Positions 27,226-36,541 of a stretch of DNA of 64,000 bases are shown one piece after another. Within the stretch, counting starts at the first letter, position 1. Each line of letters begins with the position of its first letter. The translations under genes and the position numbers were made by a program. The notes beneath the pieces are model-generated. The model worked only from the letters and a program-made list of their open reading frames with translations. It searched no databases and had not been told where the DNA came from. The stretch is from Anaerotruncus massiliensis (ex Togo et al. 2026) (GTDB lineage Bacteria > Bacillota > Clostridia > Oscillospirales > Ruminococcaceae). The stretch lies in the NCBI RefSeq assembly GCF_900199635.1, contig NZ_LT962687.1, positions 1,039,501-1,103,500 of the forward strand. The letters run 5' to 3'.

Positions 27226-30200
27226 TCAGAACTGCGAAAGCTCCTCTGGGGAGAGATCGCTCGCGGGCGGCTTCAGCGCCGCCTCGGGGTCGGTGTCGTT
27301 GTTCTTGCGGGGTTTGCCCCGGAAGAGCAGGTAGAAGGTCGGCAGAAGCAGCAGCGTCAGCACGGTGGAGGCGGTCAGGCCGCCGATGATGACGATTGCC
27401 ATGCCCTGCATCGCCTCGGCGCTCTCGCCGATCGCAAGGGCCATCGGGAGCATCGAGAGGACGGTGGTCAGCGTGGTCATCAGGATGGGGCGCAGGCGGC
27501 TGCGGCCCGCGTAGATGAGCGCGGTCTCGGCGTCCATGCTGCCCCGGTAGCTATTGGCGGTATCGATGAAGAGGATACCGTTGTTGACGACGGTGCCGAC
27601 GAGCATCAGGAAGCCCATCAGCGAGGGCATGCTCATCGTCACGCCCGACAGCAGCATCAGCCCAAAGGAGCCGATGAGGGAGAAGGGAACGCAGATCATG
27701 ACGATGATCGAGAAGCGCGCGGATTCAAACTGCATCGCCATGACCATGAAGACGAGCAGGATTGCGGTGAGGATGGCCCCGCCGAGGGCGGAGAACTCCT
27801 CGTTCATGCTCTCCATCATGTCGCTCGTGGCGATCGAAACGCCGGTGGGCAGGATGCCCTCGACCGACTTGGTGACCTCCTGCGTGATCTTCGCGGCGTT
27901 CCTCTCGGCGGCGGTGGTGAGCTGGCCGGAGACGGTCACGATGTACTGGTTGTTCTGGCGGTCGATCTGGAGGGGCGCGTTGGAGTACTCGATCGTCGCG
28001 ATGTCCAGGAGCGGCACCTGCCGCCCGCCGGGGGCGGTGAGCATCAGCCCGGACAGGTCCGCGACCGTCTGGTAGCGGTCCTTGGGGTACTCGATGCGGA
28101 TGTCGTACTCCTGCCCGTTGACGCGCAGCGTGTCGGGGGAGTTGCCCTCCATGATGTTGTAGACGGTGCCGATGACCTGCTTCGGGGTGAGCCCGACGGC
28201 GGTCGCCTTGATCGGGTCGACCTTGATCTCCGCCTGCGGGTCGCCGGAGGAGACGGTCGAGGTGACGCGCACGACTTCGCCGCGCCCGCGCAGCTGCTCT
28301 TCGATCTGCCTGGAGACGCCGCGCAGGGTGTCGAGGTCGTTGCCCTGGATATTCACGTCGACGCTCGAGCCGCCGCCCATCATCGACATCATGCTCGAGG
28401 CGCTCACGTCGACGTCGTAGCCGACCGTGTTGGCGGTTTGGGCGCGCCAGATGTCGACCCATTCCTTGGTGCTCTTTTCACGGTCTCCCCGGAGATAGAC
28501 GGAGATCGAACCGCCCCCGCCCGACGAGAGCATTGAGCTGCCGCCGCTCGACAGGGAATACCGTTCCACGTCGGGGCATTCGGCGACCATCGTTTCGAGG
28601 TCGGTGAGGATCCTGTCGACCTCCGCGAGCTTGAGCCCCGGCTTGGTGTCGACCGAGATCGAGATGGAGCCCTGGTCGATGTCGGGCATCAGCTGCATCG
28701 GGATGAAGAAGACCATCCCGACCGAAACGACGAGCAGCACGACGGAGACGATGACGACCAGCGCCTTGTGGCGGAAGGTCTTTTTTAGGAAGCCGCCGTA
28801 GGAGACCTCCACCTTTTTGAGCCAGAGGCCGAACCTGCCCTCCCGCTCGACCGGCTTGAGGCGGCAGAACATGAGCGGGACGATGGTCAGCGCGGAGATG
28901 AGCGACGCGGTCAGCGAGAAGATGATCGTGAAGCCCAGCTGGCGGAACATCTGTCCGGACAGGCCCTTCAGGATGCTGATGGGCAGGAAGACGACGATGG
29001 TGGTGATCGTCGAGGCGATGATCGAGCTGGTGACGAACTTCGCGCCCTCGAGCGCGGCCTCCCGGTGGGTGAGCTGGCGCTCCTGCCGCTGGAAGCAGCT
29101 TTCGAGCACGACGATCGAGTTGTCGACCATCATGCCGACGCCGATGATGAGCCCTCCGAGGGAGACGACGTTGAAGGAGAAGCCCATCATGTTCATAAGG
29201 ATGAGGGTGGTGAGCACCGAGACGGGGATCGAGCTTCCGACGATGAGGGAGGCGCGCCAGTCCCGGAAGAAGAGGAAGAGCACGATCATGCAGAGGATGA
29301 CCGCGCCGATCAGCGTCTGGATGACCGTCTTGATCGAAGCGAGGATCTGCTCGCTCGAGTCGTTGATGACCGACATCTCGACGCCGATGTTGCTGTCGTT
29401 GATCTTGTTCATCGTGTCGATGACCGCGCGGGAGACGTCGACGGTGCCGGCGCTCTGCCGCTTGGTGATCGAGATCATGACCGTCTCATGGCCGTTATAG
29501 CGGCTGATCGAGCCGGCCTCCTCGGTGCCCTGGTAGACGTTCGCCACGTCGGACAGGTGGATGACCTGGCCGGTGGGGAGGGTGATGGGGATGTTTTTGA
29601 GCGATTCGACGGTGTTGTAGCTGACGCCGCCGCGCAGGGAGAGCTCCTGGTCGCCGCGGTCGACGCTGCCGGCCGGGATGGAGAAGTCGGCGGCGCCCAC
29701 GAACCCGATGATCGTGTTCATGTCGAGCTTATACTGCTTGAGGCGCTCCTCGTTGAGGGTGACGCTGATGTAGTCCTTCTGTCCGCCCATCACGTCGGCG
29801 GTGGCCACGCCCGAGAGCTTTTCAAACTCGGGCTTGACGTCGTCGTCGATGAGACGGAGCAGGTCGACGTCGCCCGTGGCGTTGGCGGAGAGGACGATGC
29901 TCGGCATCATGTCCATGCTGACCTCGATGATGGTCGGGGTCTGGGCGTCGTCCGGCAGGGTGCTCTTATACATGTCGAGCTTCTCCTGCAGATCCATGTG
30001 CGCCACGTCCATGTTGGCGCCGTAGTCCATCTCGAGCATGACGAGCGACATGTTCTCCTTGGACTGCGAGGTGACGTTCTTGACGCCGCTGAGGCTCGCG
30101 GCCGAGTCCTCGATGACCGAGGTGACGAGGTCGTTGACCTCCTCAGGCCCCGCGCCCGGATAGATGGTGAGGATGATCATGGCGGGCATCTCCATGTCGG

Positions 30201-30312
30201 GCATGAGCTCGAGCGGAGCCCCGAGCATGGCCGAAAAGCCGAAGACCACCAGCGCCAGCACGACGATGAACATCGACACAGGGCGCCTGATCGCAAGTTT
30301 CGTTAAATTCAT
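27226..30312 (-). CDS. RND-family efflux transporter (HAE1/AcrB-like)
   Basis: A 1028-residue protein with the RND layout: TM1 near the start (RRPVSMFIVVLALVVFG), a large extracytoplasmic loop, TMs 2-6 with GGLIIGVGMMVDNSIVVLES (single proton-relay Asp), a second loop and TMs 8-12. It exports drugs or lipophilic compounds by proton antiport. It follows its adaptor gene by six bases. No TolC-type outer-membrane factor is nearby, consistent with a single-membrane Firmicute in which the pump releases substrate outside directly. The divergent two-component system probably controls it. Confidence 0.92.
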   Translation of the reverse strand: MNLTKLAIRRPVSMFIVVLALVVFGFSAMLGAPLELMPDMEMPAMIILTIYPGAGPEEVNDLVTSVIEDSAASLSGVKNVTSQSKENMSLVMLEMDYGANMDVAHMDLQEKLDMYKSTLPDDAQTPTIIEVSMDMMPSIVLSANATGDVDLLRLIDDDVKPEFEKLSGVATADVMGGQKDYISVTLNEERLKQYKLDMNTIIGFVGAADFSIPAGSVDRGDQELSLRGGVSYNTVESLKNIPITLPTGQVIHLSDVANVYQGTEEAGSISRYNGHETVMISITKRQSAGTVDVSRAVIDTMNKINDSNIGVEMSVINDSSEQILASIKTVIQTLIGAVILCMIVLFLFFRDWRASLIVGSSIPVSVLTTLILMNMMGFSFNVVSLGGLIIGVGMMVDNSIVVLESCFQRQERQLTHREAALEGAKFVTSSIIASTITTIVVFLPISILKGLSGQMFRQLGFTIIFSLTASLISALTIVPLMFCRLKPVEREGRFGLWLKKVEVSYGGFLKKTFRHKALVVIVSVVLLVVSVGMVFFIPMQLMPDIDQGSISISVDTKPGLKLAEVDRILTDLETMVAECPDVERYSLSSGGSSMLSSGGGGSISVYLRGDREKSTKEWVDIWRAQTANTVGYDVDVSASSMMSMMGGGSSVDVNIQGNDLDTLRGVSRQIEEQLRGRGEVVRVTSTVSSGDPQAEIKVDPIKATAVGLTPKQVIGTVYNIMEGNSPDTLRVNGQEYDIRIEYPKDRYQTVADLSGLMLTAPGGRQVPLLDIATIEYSNAPLQIDRQNNQYIVTVSGQLTTAAERNAAKITQEVTKSVEGILPTGVSIATSDMMESMNEEFSALGGAILTAILLVFMVMAMQFESARFSIIVMICVPFSLIGSFGLMLLSGVTMSMPSLMGFLMLVGTVVNNGILFIDTANSYRGSMDAETALIYAGRSRLRPILMTTLTTVLSMLPMALAIGESAEAMQGMAIVIIGGLTASTVLTLLLLPTFYLLFRGKPRKNNDTDPEAALKPPASDLSPEELSQF

Positions 30313-30318
30313 AGGGCG

Positions 30319-31917
30319 TCAGTCCTCCTGTGCGCCGCCGGAAGCGGCGTCGTCCGGCTCGGCCTGCTGGCCTTCGGAAGCGGCTTTTGCGGAGGACGCC
30401 TCCTCCGCGGCGTCCTCTCCGGAGGAGGCCTCTTCGGAGGCGGCGCCGGAAGAGGCGGCCGCGGCCTCGGCCGCCGGGACGACGGCGGCGCCGTCGGTGA
30501 GGTTGGGGTGCCAGGTGGAGATGATCCGGGAGGCGGCGGTCAGGCCGGACGTGACCTCGACCGACTCCTCGTTGGAGATGCCCGTCTCGATAAAGGTTTT
30601 GACCGCGCGGCCGTTCTCGAGCAGGTAGACATACGCCGCGCCGTCCTCATAGTAGACGACGCTCTGCGGGATGAGCAGGCTGCCGCGCGCCTTGGCGGTG
30701 TCGGCGGTGACCTTGACCGAAAGCCCGGTCAGAAGGGCGCCGTCGTCCTCGTCGGCGGAGGCTTTCACCTTGAAGAGTCCGGTGGCGGGGTCGACCATCG
30801 TGCCGACCTCGGCGATGGTGCCCTCATAGGTCCTGCGGCCGTTTTCGATCGTGACCTTGTCGCCGGCCGCCATCTGGTCGACCGCGTCGGCGGGGACGTA
30901 GAAGGTGACCATGAGGGTTGATTTGTTGGAGACGGTGTAGGCGGGGCTCGACTGGGAGACCAGCCCCTGCTCGGAGACGTTTTTCTGCTCGATCACGCCG
31001 TCGATCGGGGAGGTGACGCGGGTGTATTCGAGCTGCTTGGCCTGCGCCTCAAAGGCGGCGGTCGCCTGCCCGAGGGAGGCCTTGGCGACCTTGATCGCGT
31101 CGTTATGTACCGCGTCCTTGGTCAGCTCGTAGATCTGCTCGGCCGACTCGTAGGCGGTCTGCGCGTTGCGCACGGCGGTGCGGAGCTGCTTGTGCTGCGC
31201 GTCGTCGCCGTCGTCGAGGTCGTTGTAGTTGGCGCGCATCATCAGGTACTGGGCTTCCGCCTGGTCGTAGGAGGCCTCGAGCCCCTGCTTCTGCGCCAGC
31301 AGACGTGCGACTTCATCCGGGTCCCCGGCCTCCTGCGCCTGCTTGATCGCCGCGTCTTTTTCGGCGATCTGCTGCTTCAGGCTCTGCATCGACTGCTGGA
31401 AGGCGGCCATGCCGTTCGAGATGTCGTCCATCGAGTCCTCGGTGCCGTCGTTGTAGTCCCGCAGGCTCTGGCGGGCGTTCGAATAGGCGTTCTGCGCCTG
31501 CTTGAGCTGGCTTTCGAGCTGGATCATCTGCATGTCGAAGGAGCTGCCGAGCGCCTGGTCCATCTGGGCCTGCGCGCTCATGAGCTGCGCCTGCGCGATG
31601 TTCACCGACAGCTGGATGTCGGAGGGGTCGACTTCAAAGAGGAGCTCGCCCTTTTTGACCTCGTCCCCGACGTTCTTATGGACGGCCAGCACGGTGCCGG
31701 CGACCTTCGGGAAGACGCTGACGAGCTCATCCGGTTCCACGGTGCCGATGAACTCGGTGCTGAGGGAGAGGTCCCCCGTTTCGGCGGTCACGGTTTCCAC
31801 ATAGATGCTTTTTTCCTGGGCGGCCGTCTCCGCGGCCTTGGGGGCACAGCCGGCGGTTCCGGCCATCAGACAGACCGCCGTCAGGCAGGCTGCGAAGCGC
31901 GTGCGGTTTTGGTTCAT
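30319..31917 (-). CDS. RND/HlyD-type membrane fusion adaptor, lipoprotein
   Basis: A 532-residue adaptor. Signal peptide and lipobox AGTAGC (Cys about residue 24); first half of the biotinyl-lipoyl domain (GTVLAVHKNVGDEVKKGELLFEVDPSD); a long coiled-coil hairpin rich in Gln/Ala (about residues 100-290); second lipoyl half (VTSPIDGVIEQKNVSEQG); beta-barrel and membrane-proximal domains; and an Ala/Ser/Glu tail of about 60 residues. It links the RND pump to its surroundings or stabilises it. The coiled coil is long for a Gram-positive adaptor. First gene of the operon, with GGAGGG before ATG 31917. Confidence 0.9.
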   Translation of the reverse strand: MNQNRTRFAACLTAVCLMAGTAGCAPKAAETAAQEKSIYVETVTAETGDLSLSTEFIGTVEPDELVSVFPKVAGTVLAVHKNVGDEVKKGELLFEVDPSDIQLSVNIAQAQLMSAQAQMDQALGSSFDMQMIQLESQLKQAQNAYSNARQSLRDYNDGTEDSMDDISNGMAAFQQSMQSLKQQIAEKDAAIKQAQEAGDPDEVARLLAQKQGLEASYDQAEAQYLMMRANYNDLDDGDDAQHKQLRTAVRNAQTAYESAEQIYELTKDAVHNDAIKVAKASLGQATAAFEAQAKQLEYTRVTSPIDGVIEQKNVSEQGLVSQSSPAYTVSNKSTLMVTFYVPADAVDQMAAGDKVTIENGRRTYEGTIAEVGTMVDPATGLFKVKASADEDDGALLTGLSVKVTADTAKARGSLLIPQSVVYYEDGAAYVYLLENGRAVKTFIETGISNEESVEVTSGLTAASRIISTWHPNLTDGAAVVPAAEAAAASSGAASEEASSGEDAAEEASSAKAASEGQQAEPDDAASGGAQED

Positions 31918-32093
31918 GCGGATATCCCTCCAAATAATATAACAAAAATACAACAGGCTTAATCATAGTCCTTCTGTATGAACTTTTTTTGAACTCCCGA
32001 ACCCGTAGAGCGGACTTTGGCGGAAATTTAACCTTTTGTTCATAAAAATCCGATATACTCAACATGGACTTGTGAAACTTTCTTAGGGGCGTG

Positions 32094-32774
32094 ATGCGGA
32101 TGTTCCATATTCTGGTGGCGGAGGACGATTACAGTCTGCGGGAATTGATGAGCGACTACCTGGCGGAAAACGGATACCAGGTCTATCAGGCGAAAAACGG
32201 CGCGGAGGCGCTCGCGGTCATGGAGGACGCGCACATCGACCTGCTGATCTGCGACATCATGATGGCGGAGCTGGACGGCTACCGGCTGACGCAGGAGCTG
32301 CGGCAGGCGGGGTACACGCTGCCGGTCATCATGGTGACCGCCCGGGAGACGCTGGAGGACAAGCACCAAGGCTTTCTGGCGGGCACCGACGACTATATGG
32401 TCAAGCCGGTCGATTTCGAGGAGCTGCTCTGGCGGGTGTCGGCGCTGCTGCGGCGGGCGCAGATGGCCAGCGGCCACAAGCTACGCATCGGCGACATCGA
32501 GCTCGACTACGACGCGCTCTCGGTGACCGACGAGCACGGCACCGCGGTGCTGCCCAAAAAGGAGTTTCAGCTCCTGTTCAAGCTCCTGAACGCCCCCGGC
32601 AAGACCTTTACCCGCCAGCAGTTGATGGACGACATCTGGGGGCTTGACTCCGACGCGGACGAGCGCACGGTGGACGTGCACATCAAGCGCCTGCGGGAAA
32701 AATTCGGCGGCCTGCGGCAGTTCAAGCTCGTGACGGTGCGCGGGCTGGGCTACCGTGCGGAGAAGCTGGTATGA
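32094..32774 (+). CDS. OmpR/PhoB-family response regulator
   Basis: A 226-residue two-domain regulator. Receiver domain with acidic pocket VAEDDY, phosphoacceptor Asp in LLICDIMM (about residue 54), switch Thr in VTARE and Lys in YMVKPVDF; winged-helix DNA-binding domain from about residue 130 ending VTVRGLGYRAEKLV. It overlaps the sensor kinase by four bases and is divergent from the RND operon, its likely target. The start may be 32094 or 32100; both follow AGGGG. Confidence 0.92.
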   Translation: MRMFHILVAEDDYSLRELMSDYLAENGYQVYQAKNGAEALAVMEDAHIDLLICDIMMAELDGYRLTQELRQAGYTLPVIMVTARETLEDKHQGFLAGTDDYMVKPVDFEELLWRVSALLRRAQMASGHKLRIGDIELDYDALSVTDEHGTAVLPKKEFQLLFKLLNAPGKTFTRQQLMDDIWGLDSDADERTVDVHIKRLREKFGGLRQFKLVTVRGLGYRAEKLV

Positions 32775-34114
32775 ACGCGGGTAAAAGGGACGGCCGCGAG
32801 ACGGCCGACATCCTGCGGATCCACTCGGTGCGCTTCAAATACCTGGTGACCCTCTTCGTGGTCATCTTCCTGGCGTGCGGAATCACCTATCTGGTCACCT
32901 TCATCAACATCTGGGGCAGGATGCAGCAGTCGGCCGAACTGCAGATCCAGTCGGTCGTGGACATCTTCGCGGGGTTCATGGACCGCTCCGGCCTGACGAC
33001 GCGGGACATCGTCGACGAGCTGAGAAAGCGCCTCGACGTCGTGGAGGTCTACGAGCGCGCGGATGAGCTGCCCGGACCCTTTTCCGGCGCCGCGCTCGAG
33101 CCGGGAAAGCTCGAGATGCGCACGGTGGAGGGACGTTTTGAAGGGGCGGTGCGGATGCCGGACGGCTACCTGTACCTTTCGGTCACGCCCCCGCCGGGCC
33201 AGTTCACGGGAATCCGGAAGCTGGTGCTACAGACCCTCTTCCTCTGCGCGGCGATCGCGAGCCTCGGCGCGGTGGTCGCCATCCACCGCGCCATCCGCCC
33301 GCTGCAAAAGCTCAACCAGGCCATCCGGCAGGTGGCGCGCGGCAACTTCGACGTGCACGTCGACTTTGAGAGCCGCGACGAAATGGGGGTCGTGGTGCGC
33401 AACTTCAACTGGATGGTCGGGGAGCTGCGCAACATCGAATATCTCCGCAAGGACTTTGTGAGCAGCGTCTCCCACGAGTTCAAGACCCCGATCGCCGCGA
33501 TCCAGGGGAGCGTCAAGCTGCTGACCTCGGCCCCCTATGGGAAGCTCAGCGAGGAGAAATTCCAGAAGTACACCCGCCTGATCTCCGACGAGACCGACCG
33601 CATGGCGAGCCTCTCCTCCAATCTGCTGCGCCTGTCCAGGCTGGAAAACCAGTCGACCGCGGAAAACCCCACCGTCTTTTCCCTCGACGAACAGATCAGG
33701 CGCTGCATCCTGCTGCTGGAAAACCAGTGGCACGCCAGGCACATCGACCTCGACATCCAGCTTGACCGGGCGGACTACCGGGGGGACGAGGAGCTCGTGC
33801 AGCAGCTCTGGCTGAACCTGCTCTCCAACGCGATCAAGTTTACCGGCGAGGGGGGCAATATCTCGGTCAAGCTGCGCCGGGTCGTCGGCGGGCTGCGGGT
33901 GGAGATCGCCGACGACGGGATCGGCATGTCTCCCGAGACGCAGCAGCGCATCTTTGAGAAGTTTTACCAGGGGGACGGCTCCCACTCCCGCGAGGGCAAC
34001 GGCCTCGGGCTTTCGATCGTCAAACGGATCCTCGACCTGCACGGCGGCGCGATCAAATACGAGAGCGCGCCGGGCGCGGGGACGACCTGCACGGTGACGC
34101 TGCCCGACCGGTAA
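32771..34114 (+). CDS. Sensor histidine kinase
   Basis: A 447-residue membrane kinase. TM1 at about residues 24-46, an extracytoplasmic sensor of about 110 residues, TM2 at about 155-175, HAMP (about 177-228), HisKA with phosphoacceptor His in SSVSHEFKTPIAAI (about residue 236) and a HATPase domain with N-box LLSNAIKFTGEGG, DDGIGM and GNGLGLSIVK. It is translated with the response regulator (GTATGA junction). The signal is unknown; the adjacent divergent RND pump suggests membrane-active compounds. Confidence 0.92.
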   Translation: MNAGKRDGRETADILRIHSVRFKYLVTLFVVIFLACGITYLVTFINIWGRMQQSAELQIQSVVDIFAGFMDRSGLTTRDIVDELRKRLDVVEVYERADELPGPFSGAALEPGKLEMRTVEGRFEGAVRMPDGYLYLSVTPPPGQFTGIRKLVLQTLFLCAAIASLGAVVAIHRAIRPLQKLNQAIRQVARGNFDVHVDFESRDEMGVVVRNFNWMVGELRNIEYLRKDFVSSVSHEFKTPIAAIQGSVKLLTSAPYGKLSEEKFQKYTRLISDETDRMASLSSNLLRLSRLENQSTAENPTVFSLDEQIRRCILLLENQWHARHIDLDIQLDRADYRGDEELVQQLWLNLLSNAIKFTGEGGNISVKLRRVVGGLRVEIADDGIGMSPETQQRIFEKFYQGDGSHSREGNGLGLSIVKRILDLHGGAIKYESAPGAGTTCTVTLPDR

Positions 34115-34130
34115 AATTTTCTTCCCGGGG

Positions 34131-34159
34131 ATGCAATACACGCCGGGACATGCTATGAT
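34131..34159 (+). promoter_or_regulatory. Probable extended -10 promoter of the dehydrogenase gene
   Basis: TGCTATGAT (TATGAT at 34154-34159) has an extended -10; the -35 position holds ATGCAA, a weak match, with 17-base spacing. Confidence 0.45.
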
Positions 34160-34204
34160 ATCCATGAGAATACCGGCCCCCGGGCCGCTGCAAGGAGGAT
34201 TCCC

Positions 34205-35149
34205 ATGAAACTGGTGATTCTGGAGCCGCTGGGCGTGGAAAAGGAAAAACTGCTGGCGATGGCGGAGAAGGCCGCCGCCGGGCGGATCGAAATCGTTTCT
34301 TACGACACCCGCGCCGAGGACGTGCCCACGCTCATCGAGCGCAGCCGGGACGCGGACGCGGTCGTGCTCTCCAACCTGCCCTATCCGCGCGAGGTGATCG
34401 AGCGGTGCCCCGCCCTCAAGCTGATCCTGGTGGCGTTTACCGGCGTCGACCATGTCGCGATGGACACCTGCCGGGAACGCGGCGTCACCGTCTGCAACTG
34501 CGCGGGCTATTCCACCGTCGCGGTGGCCGACCTCGTGTTCGGGCTGCTGATCGCCCTCTGCCGCAGCATCCTTCCCTGCGACCGGGCGGTGCGGGAGGGC
34601 GGCACCAAGGCGGGGCTTATCGGGACCGAGCTGGAGGGCAAGAAGTTCGGGATCGTCGGCGCCGGGGCGATTGGCCTGCGCGTCGCGCGCATCGCCGAGG
34701 CGTTCGGATGCGAGGTGGTCGTCTACAGCCGTACCCAAAAGCCGGAGACGGGGCTGCGCTATGTCGGTCTCGACGAGTTGCTCTCCGGCTGCGACGTCGT
34801 GTCGCTGCACGTGCCGCTCAACGACGGGACGCGCGGGCTCATCGGCGCGCGGGAGCTGGGCCTCATGAAGAAAACCGCCTTCCTCATCAACACGGCGCGC
34901 GGCCCGGTGGTGGACAGCGCGGCGCTCGCGAAGGCGCTGTCCGATGGGGTGATCGCGGGCGCGGGGATCGACGTCTTCGAGACCGAGCCGCCCATCCCGC
35001 GGGACCATCCGCTCTTTTCCGCCCCCAACCTGGTCGCGACGCCGCACGTCGCGTTCGCCACGAAGGAGGCGCTTGAAAAGCGCGCGGTGATCGTCTTCGA
35101 GAACCTCGCGGCGTGGCTGGACGGCGCGCCGGAAAACGTCGTCCGGTAA
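34205..35149 (+). CDS. D-2-hydroxyacid dehydrogenase
   Basis: A 314-residue NAD(P)-dependent dehydrogenase. The Rossmann motif GIVGAGAIGLRVARI (about residue 149) lies between the split catalytic domain; the catalytic Arg is in INTARGPVVD (about 235), Glu in DVFETEPPIP (about 264) and His in ATPHVAF (about 283). It reduces a 2-oxoacid to the D-hydroxyacid or the reverse, for example hydroxypyruvate/glycerate or a branched-chain 2-oxoacid. The substrate cannot be fixed. AAGGAGG lies before the ATG. It has its own promoter and terminator. Confidence 0.88.
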   Translation: MKLVILEPLGVEKEKLLAMAEKAAAGRIEIVSYDTRAEDVPTLIERSRDADAVVLSNLPYPREVIERCPALKLILVAFTGVDHVAMDTCRERGVTVCNCAGYSTVAVADLVFGLLIALCRSILPCDRAVREGGTKAGLIGTELEGKKFGIVGAGAIGLRVARIAEAFGCEVVVYSRTQKPETGLRYVGLDELLSGCDVVSLHVPLNDGTRGLIGARELGLMKKTAFLINTARGPVVDSAALAKALSDGVIAGAGIDVFETEPPIPRDHPLFSAPNLVATPHVAFATKEALEKRAVIVFENLAAWLDGAPENVVR

Positions 35150-35157
35150 GAACTGCA

Positions 35158-35189
35158 AAAGGCGGGACCCATTTATGGGTCCCGCCTTT
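35158..35189. terminator. Bidirectional terminator between dehydrogenase and XRE-cupin genes
   Basis: AAAGGCGGGACCC/GGGTCCCGCCTTT stem with loop ATTTAT, adjoining both convergent stops. Confidence 0.75.
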
Positions 35190-35190
35190 G

Positions 35191-35742
35191 TTATCTTCCG
35201 TAAAAGATGACCATGCTCAACTCCACGGTTTCGGTTCCGGCGTTGCGGTAGCCGTGGGGACGGTCCGCGGCGAAGCGGATGGAGTCCCCGGGGCCGAGCG
35301 GGTAGTCCGTGCCGTCGACCGAAACGGCCGCATCCCCGGAAAAGACGGTGATGCTCTCCTCGGTGCCGGGCAGGTGGGGAGCCGCCTCAAGATGTCCGCC
35401 CGGTTCGATTTCGATGCGATAGAGCTCGAAGGGATGCGTTTCGTCGAAGGGGAAAACGGGGTAGTTGCGGTAGTTGCCCGCGTCCTCCAGAAGCGGGGAG
35501 GCCTCCGCCGCGCGCACGACGGAGGTGCCCCCCTCCGCGCGCTCGAGCAGGGCGGAGAAGGAAATTTTCAGGCCGTTCGCGATCTTCCACAGGACCGAGA
35601 TGGTGGGGTTGACATCCCCGCGCTCGATCTGCCCGAGCATGCTTTTTGAGACGCCGGTGAGCTGCGCGGCGGCGTCCAGACTCAGCTTCCGGTCGTCCCG
35701 GAGCCGCCTGAGGTTGCAGGCGACGGTTTCTTTTACATCCAT
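35191..35742 (-). CDS. XRE-family regulator with C-terminal cupin domain
   Basis: A 183-residue regulator: lambda-repressor-type HTH at residues about 8-62 (LSLDAAAQLTGVSKSMLGQIERGDVNPTIS in part), then a cupin barrel (about 100-183; HLPGTEESITVFSG and DSIRFAADRPHGYRN). Proteins of this type sense small polar molecules and often control amino-acid or polyamine transport. It is divergent from a LysE-type exporter and probably represses it through the repeats between them. Start 35742 has a GGGAGG site; the frame extends further upstream into the operator region. Confidence 0.88.
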   Translation of the reverse strand: MDVKETVACNLRRLRDDRKLSLDAAAQLTGVSKSMLGQIERGDVNPTISVLWKIANGLKISFSALLERAEGGTSVVRAAEASPLLEDAGNYRNYPVFPFDETHPFELYRIEIEPGGHLEAAPHLPGTEESITVFSGDAAVSVDGTDYPLGPGDSIRFAADRPHGYRNAGTETVELSMVIFYGR

Positions 35743-35762
35743 GGCGTCCTCCCAGTCCGAAC

Positions 35763-35791
35763 TTGACAATATAATGCACATGATATACAAT
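35763..35791 (+). promoter_or_regulatory. Promoter of the LysE-family exporter
   Basis: TTGACA (35763-35768) and TACAAT (35786-35791), spacing 17, overlapped by the direct repeat. Confidence 0.65.
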
Positions 35792-35809
35792 ATAGTGCAT
35801 ATCATATCC
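35771..35809. repeat. Imperfect 18-bp direct repeat, candidate XRE-cupin operator
   Basis: ATAATGCACATGATATAC (35771-35788) and ATAGTGCATATCATATCC (35792-35809) match at 14 of 18 positions and repeat every 21 bases, two helical turns. They cover the exporter promoter. Confidence 0.5.
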
Positions 35810-35862
35810 TGCACAAAAAGATGACTATATTATACATCTGTTTGCCGAGGAGGTCAACCGCC

Positions 35863-36441
35863 ATGTTCCATCCTGCGTCGTTTCTGGCCTATATCTTCGT
35901 CACCGCCTTTACGCCCGGCCCCAACACGATCCTGTCGATGTCCAACGCGGGACGGCTCGGCTTTCGCCGCAGCTTCCCCTTCAATCTAGGAATCTGGGCG
36001 GGATTTTCGGTGCTGATGCTGCTCTGTGGGGTGTTCTGCGGCGCGCTCTACACCTTTCTCCCGCGGATCAGGCCGTTCATGCTGGTGCTCGGCGCGGCCT
36101 ACATGCTCTGGCTCGCGTGGCGGACGCTGTGCAGCTCCTCCCGCCTCGAGGAAAGGAAGGGGGGCGCGGGCTTCCTGGACGGTATGCTGCTGCAGTTCGT
36201 GAACGTGAAGGTGATCATCTACGGCGTCACCTCCCTGTCCGCCTATGTCCTCCCTTATTTCCGCCAGCCGCTTGTCGTGGCCGGCTTTGCACTCCTGCTG
36301 GCCTTTGTCGGCTTCCTTGGGACGGTTTGCTGGGCGCTCTTCGGCAGCCTCTTCCACCGCCTTTTCTCTGAACATGCCCGCGTGGTCAACCTCGTGATGG
36401 CGCTCCTGCTCGTCTGCTGCGCGGTGTCCCTCTTTCTCTGA
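35863..36441 (+). CDS. LysE/RhtB-family amino acid exporter
   Basis: A 192-residue membrane protein with about six helices. The N-terminus has the family signature FTPGPNTILSMSNAGRLGFRR, with a further conserved region around GMLLQFVNVKVIIYG. Members export basic or neutral amino acids or homoserine-like compounds. GAGGAGG lies 9-10 bases before the ATG. The divergent XRE-cupin gene is the likely regulator. Confidence 0.88.
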   Translation: MFHPASFLAYIFVTAFTPGPNTILSMSNAGRLGFRRSFPFNLGIWAGFSVLMLLCGVFCGALYTFLPRIRPFMLVLGAAYMLWLAWRTLCSSSRLEERKGGAGFLDGMLLQFVNVKVIIYGVTSLSAYVLPYFRQPLVVAGFALLLAFVGFLGTVCWALFGSLFHRLFSEHARVVNLVMALLLVCCAVSLFL

Positions 36442-36457
36442 GCATCTGCGGGGGAAA

Positions 36458-36502
36458 CGAAAAATAGCTGCGGCCGCCCCGCGTAAGCGGGGCGGCCGCA
36501 GC
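36458..36502 (-). terminator. Terminator at the end of the carbamoyltransferase-cyclase operon
   Basis: A 16-bp stem (GCTGCGGCCGCCCCGC, arms 36467-36482 and 36487-36502) with loop GTAA, followed on the minus strand by TATTTTTC. Confidence 0.75.
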
Positions 36503-36541
36503 CGTGAGGAAGACACGAACCGTAATTTACGGAGAGATCAA

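Noticed and set aside
24349-28536. Very long plus-strand open frame (about 1395 codons) opposite the P-type ATPase and RND genes
   Set aside because: It lies antisense to two clear transporter genes, crosses the intergenic region, and its translation is low-complexity Asp/Gly/Arg/His-rich, as expected from antisense reading of GC-rich genes.
31918-32093. Promoters between the RND operon and the two-component genes
   Set aside because: TATGAT (minus) and TATACT (plus) -10-like hexamers are present, but no suitably spaced -35 was found for either, so no promoter was called.
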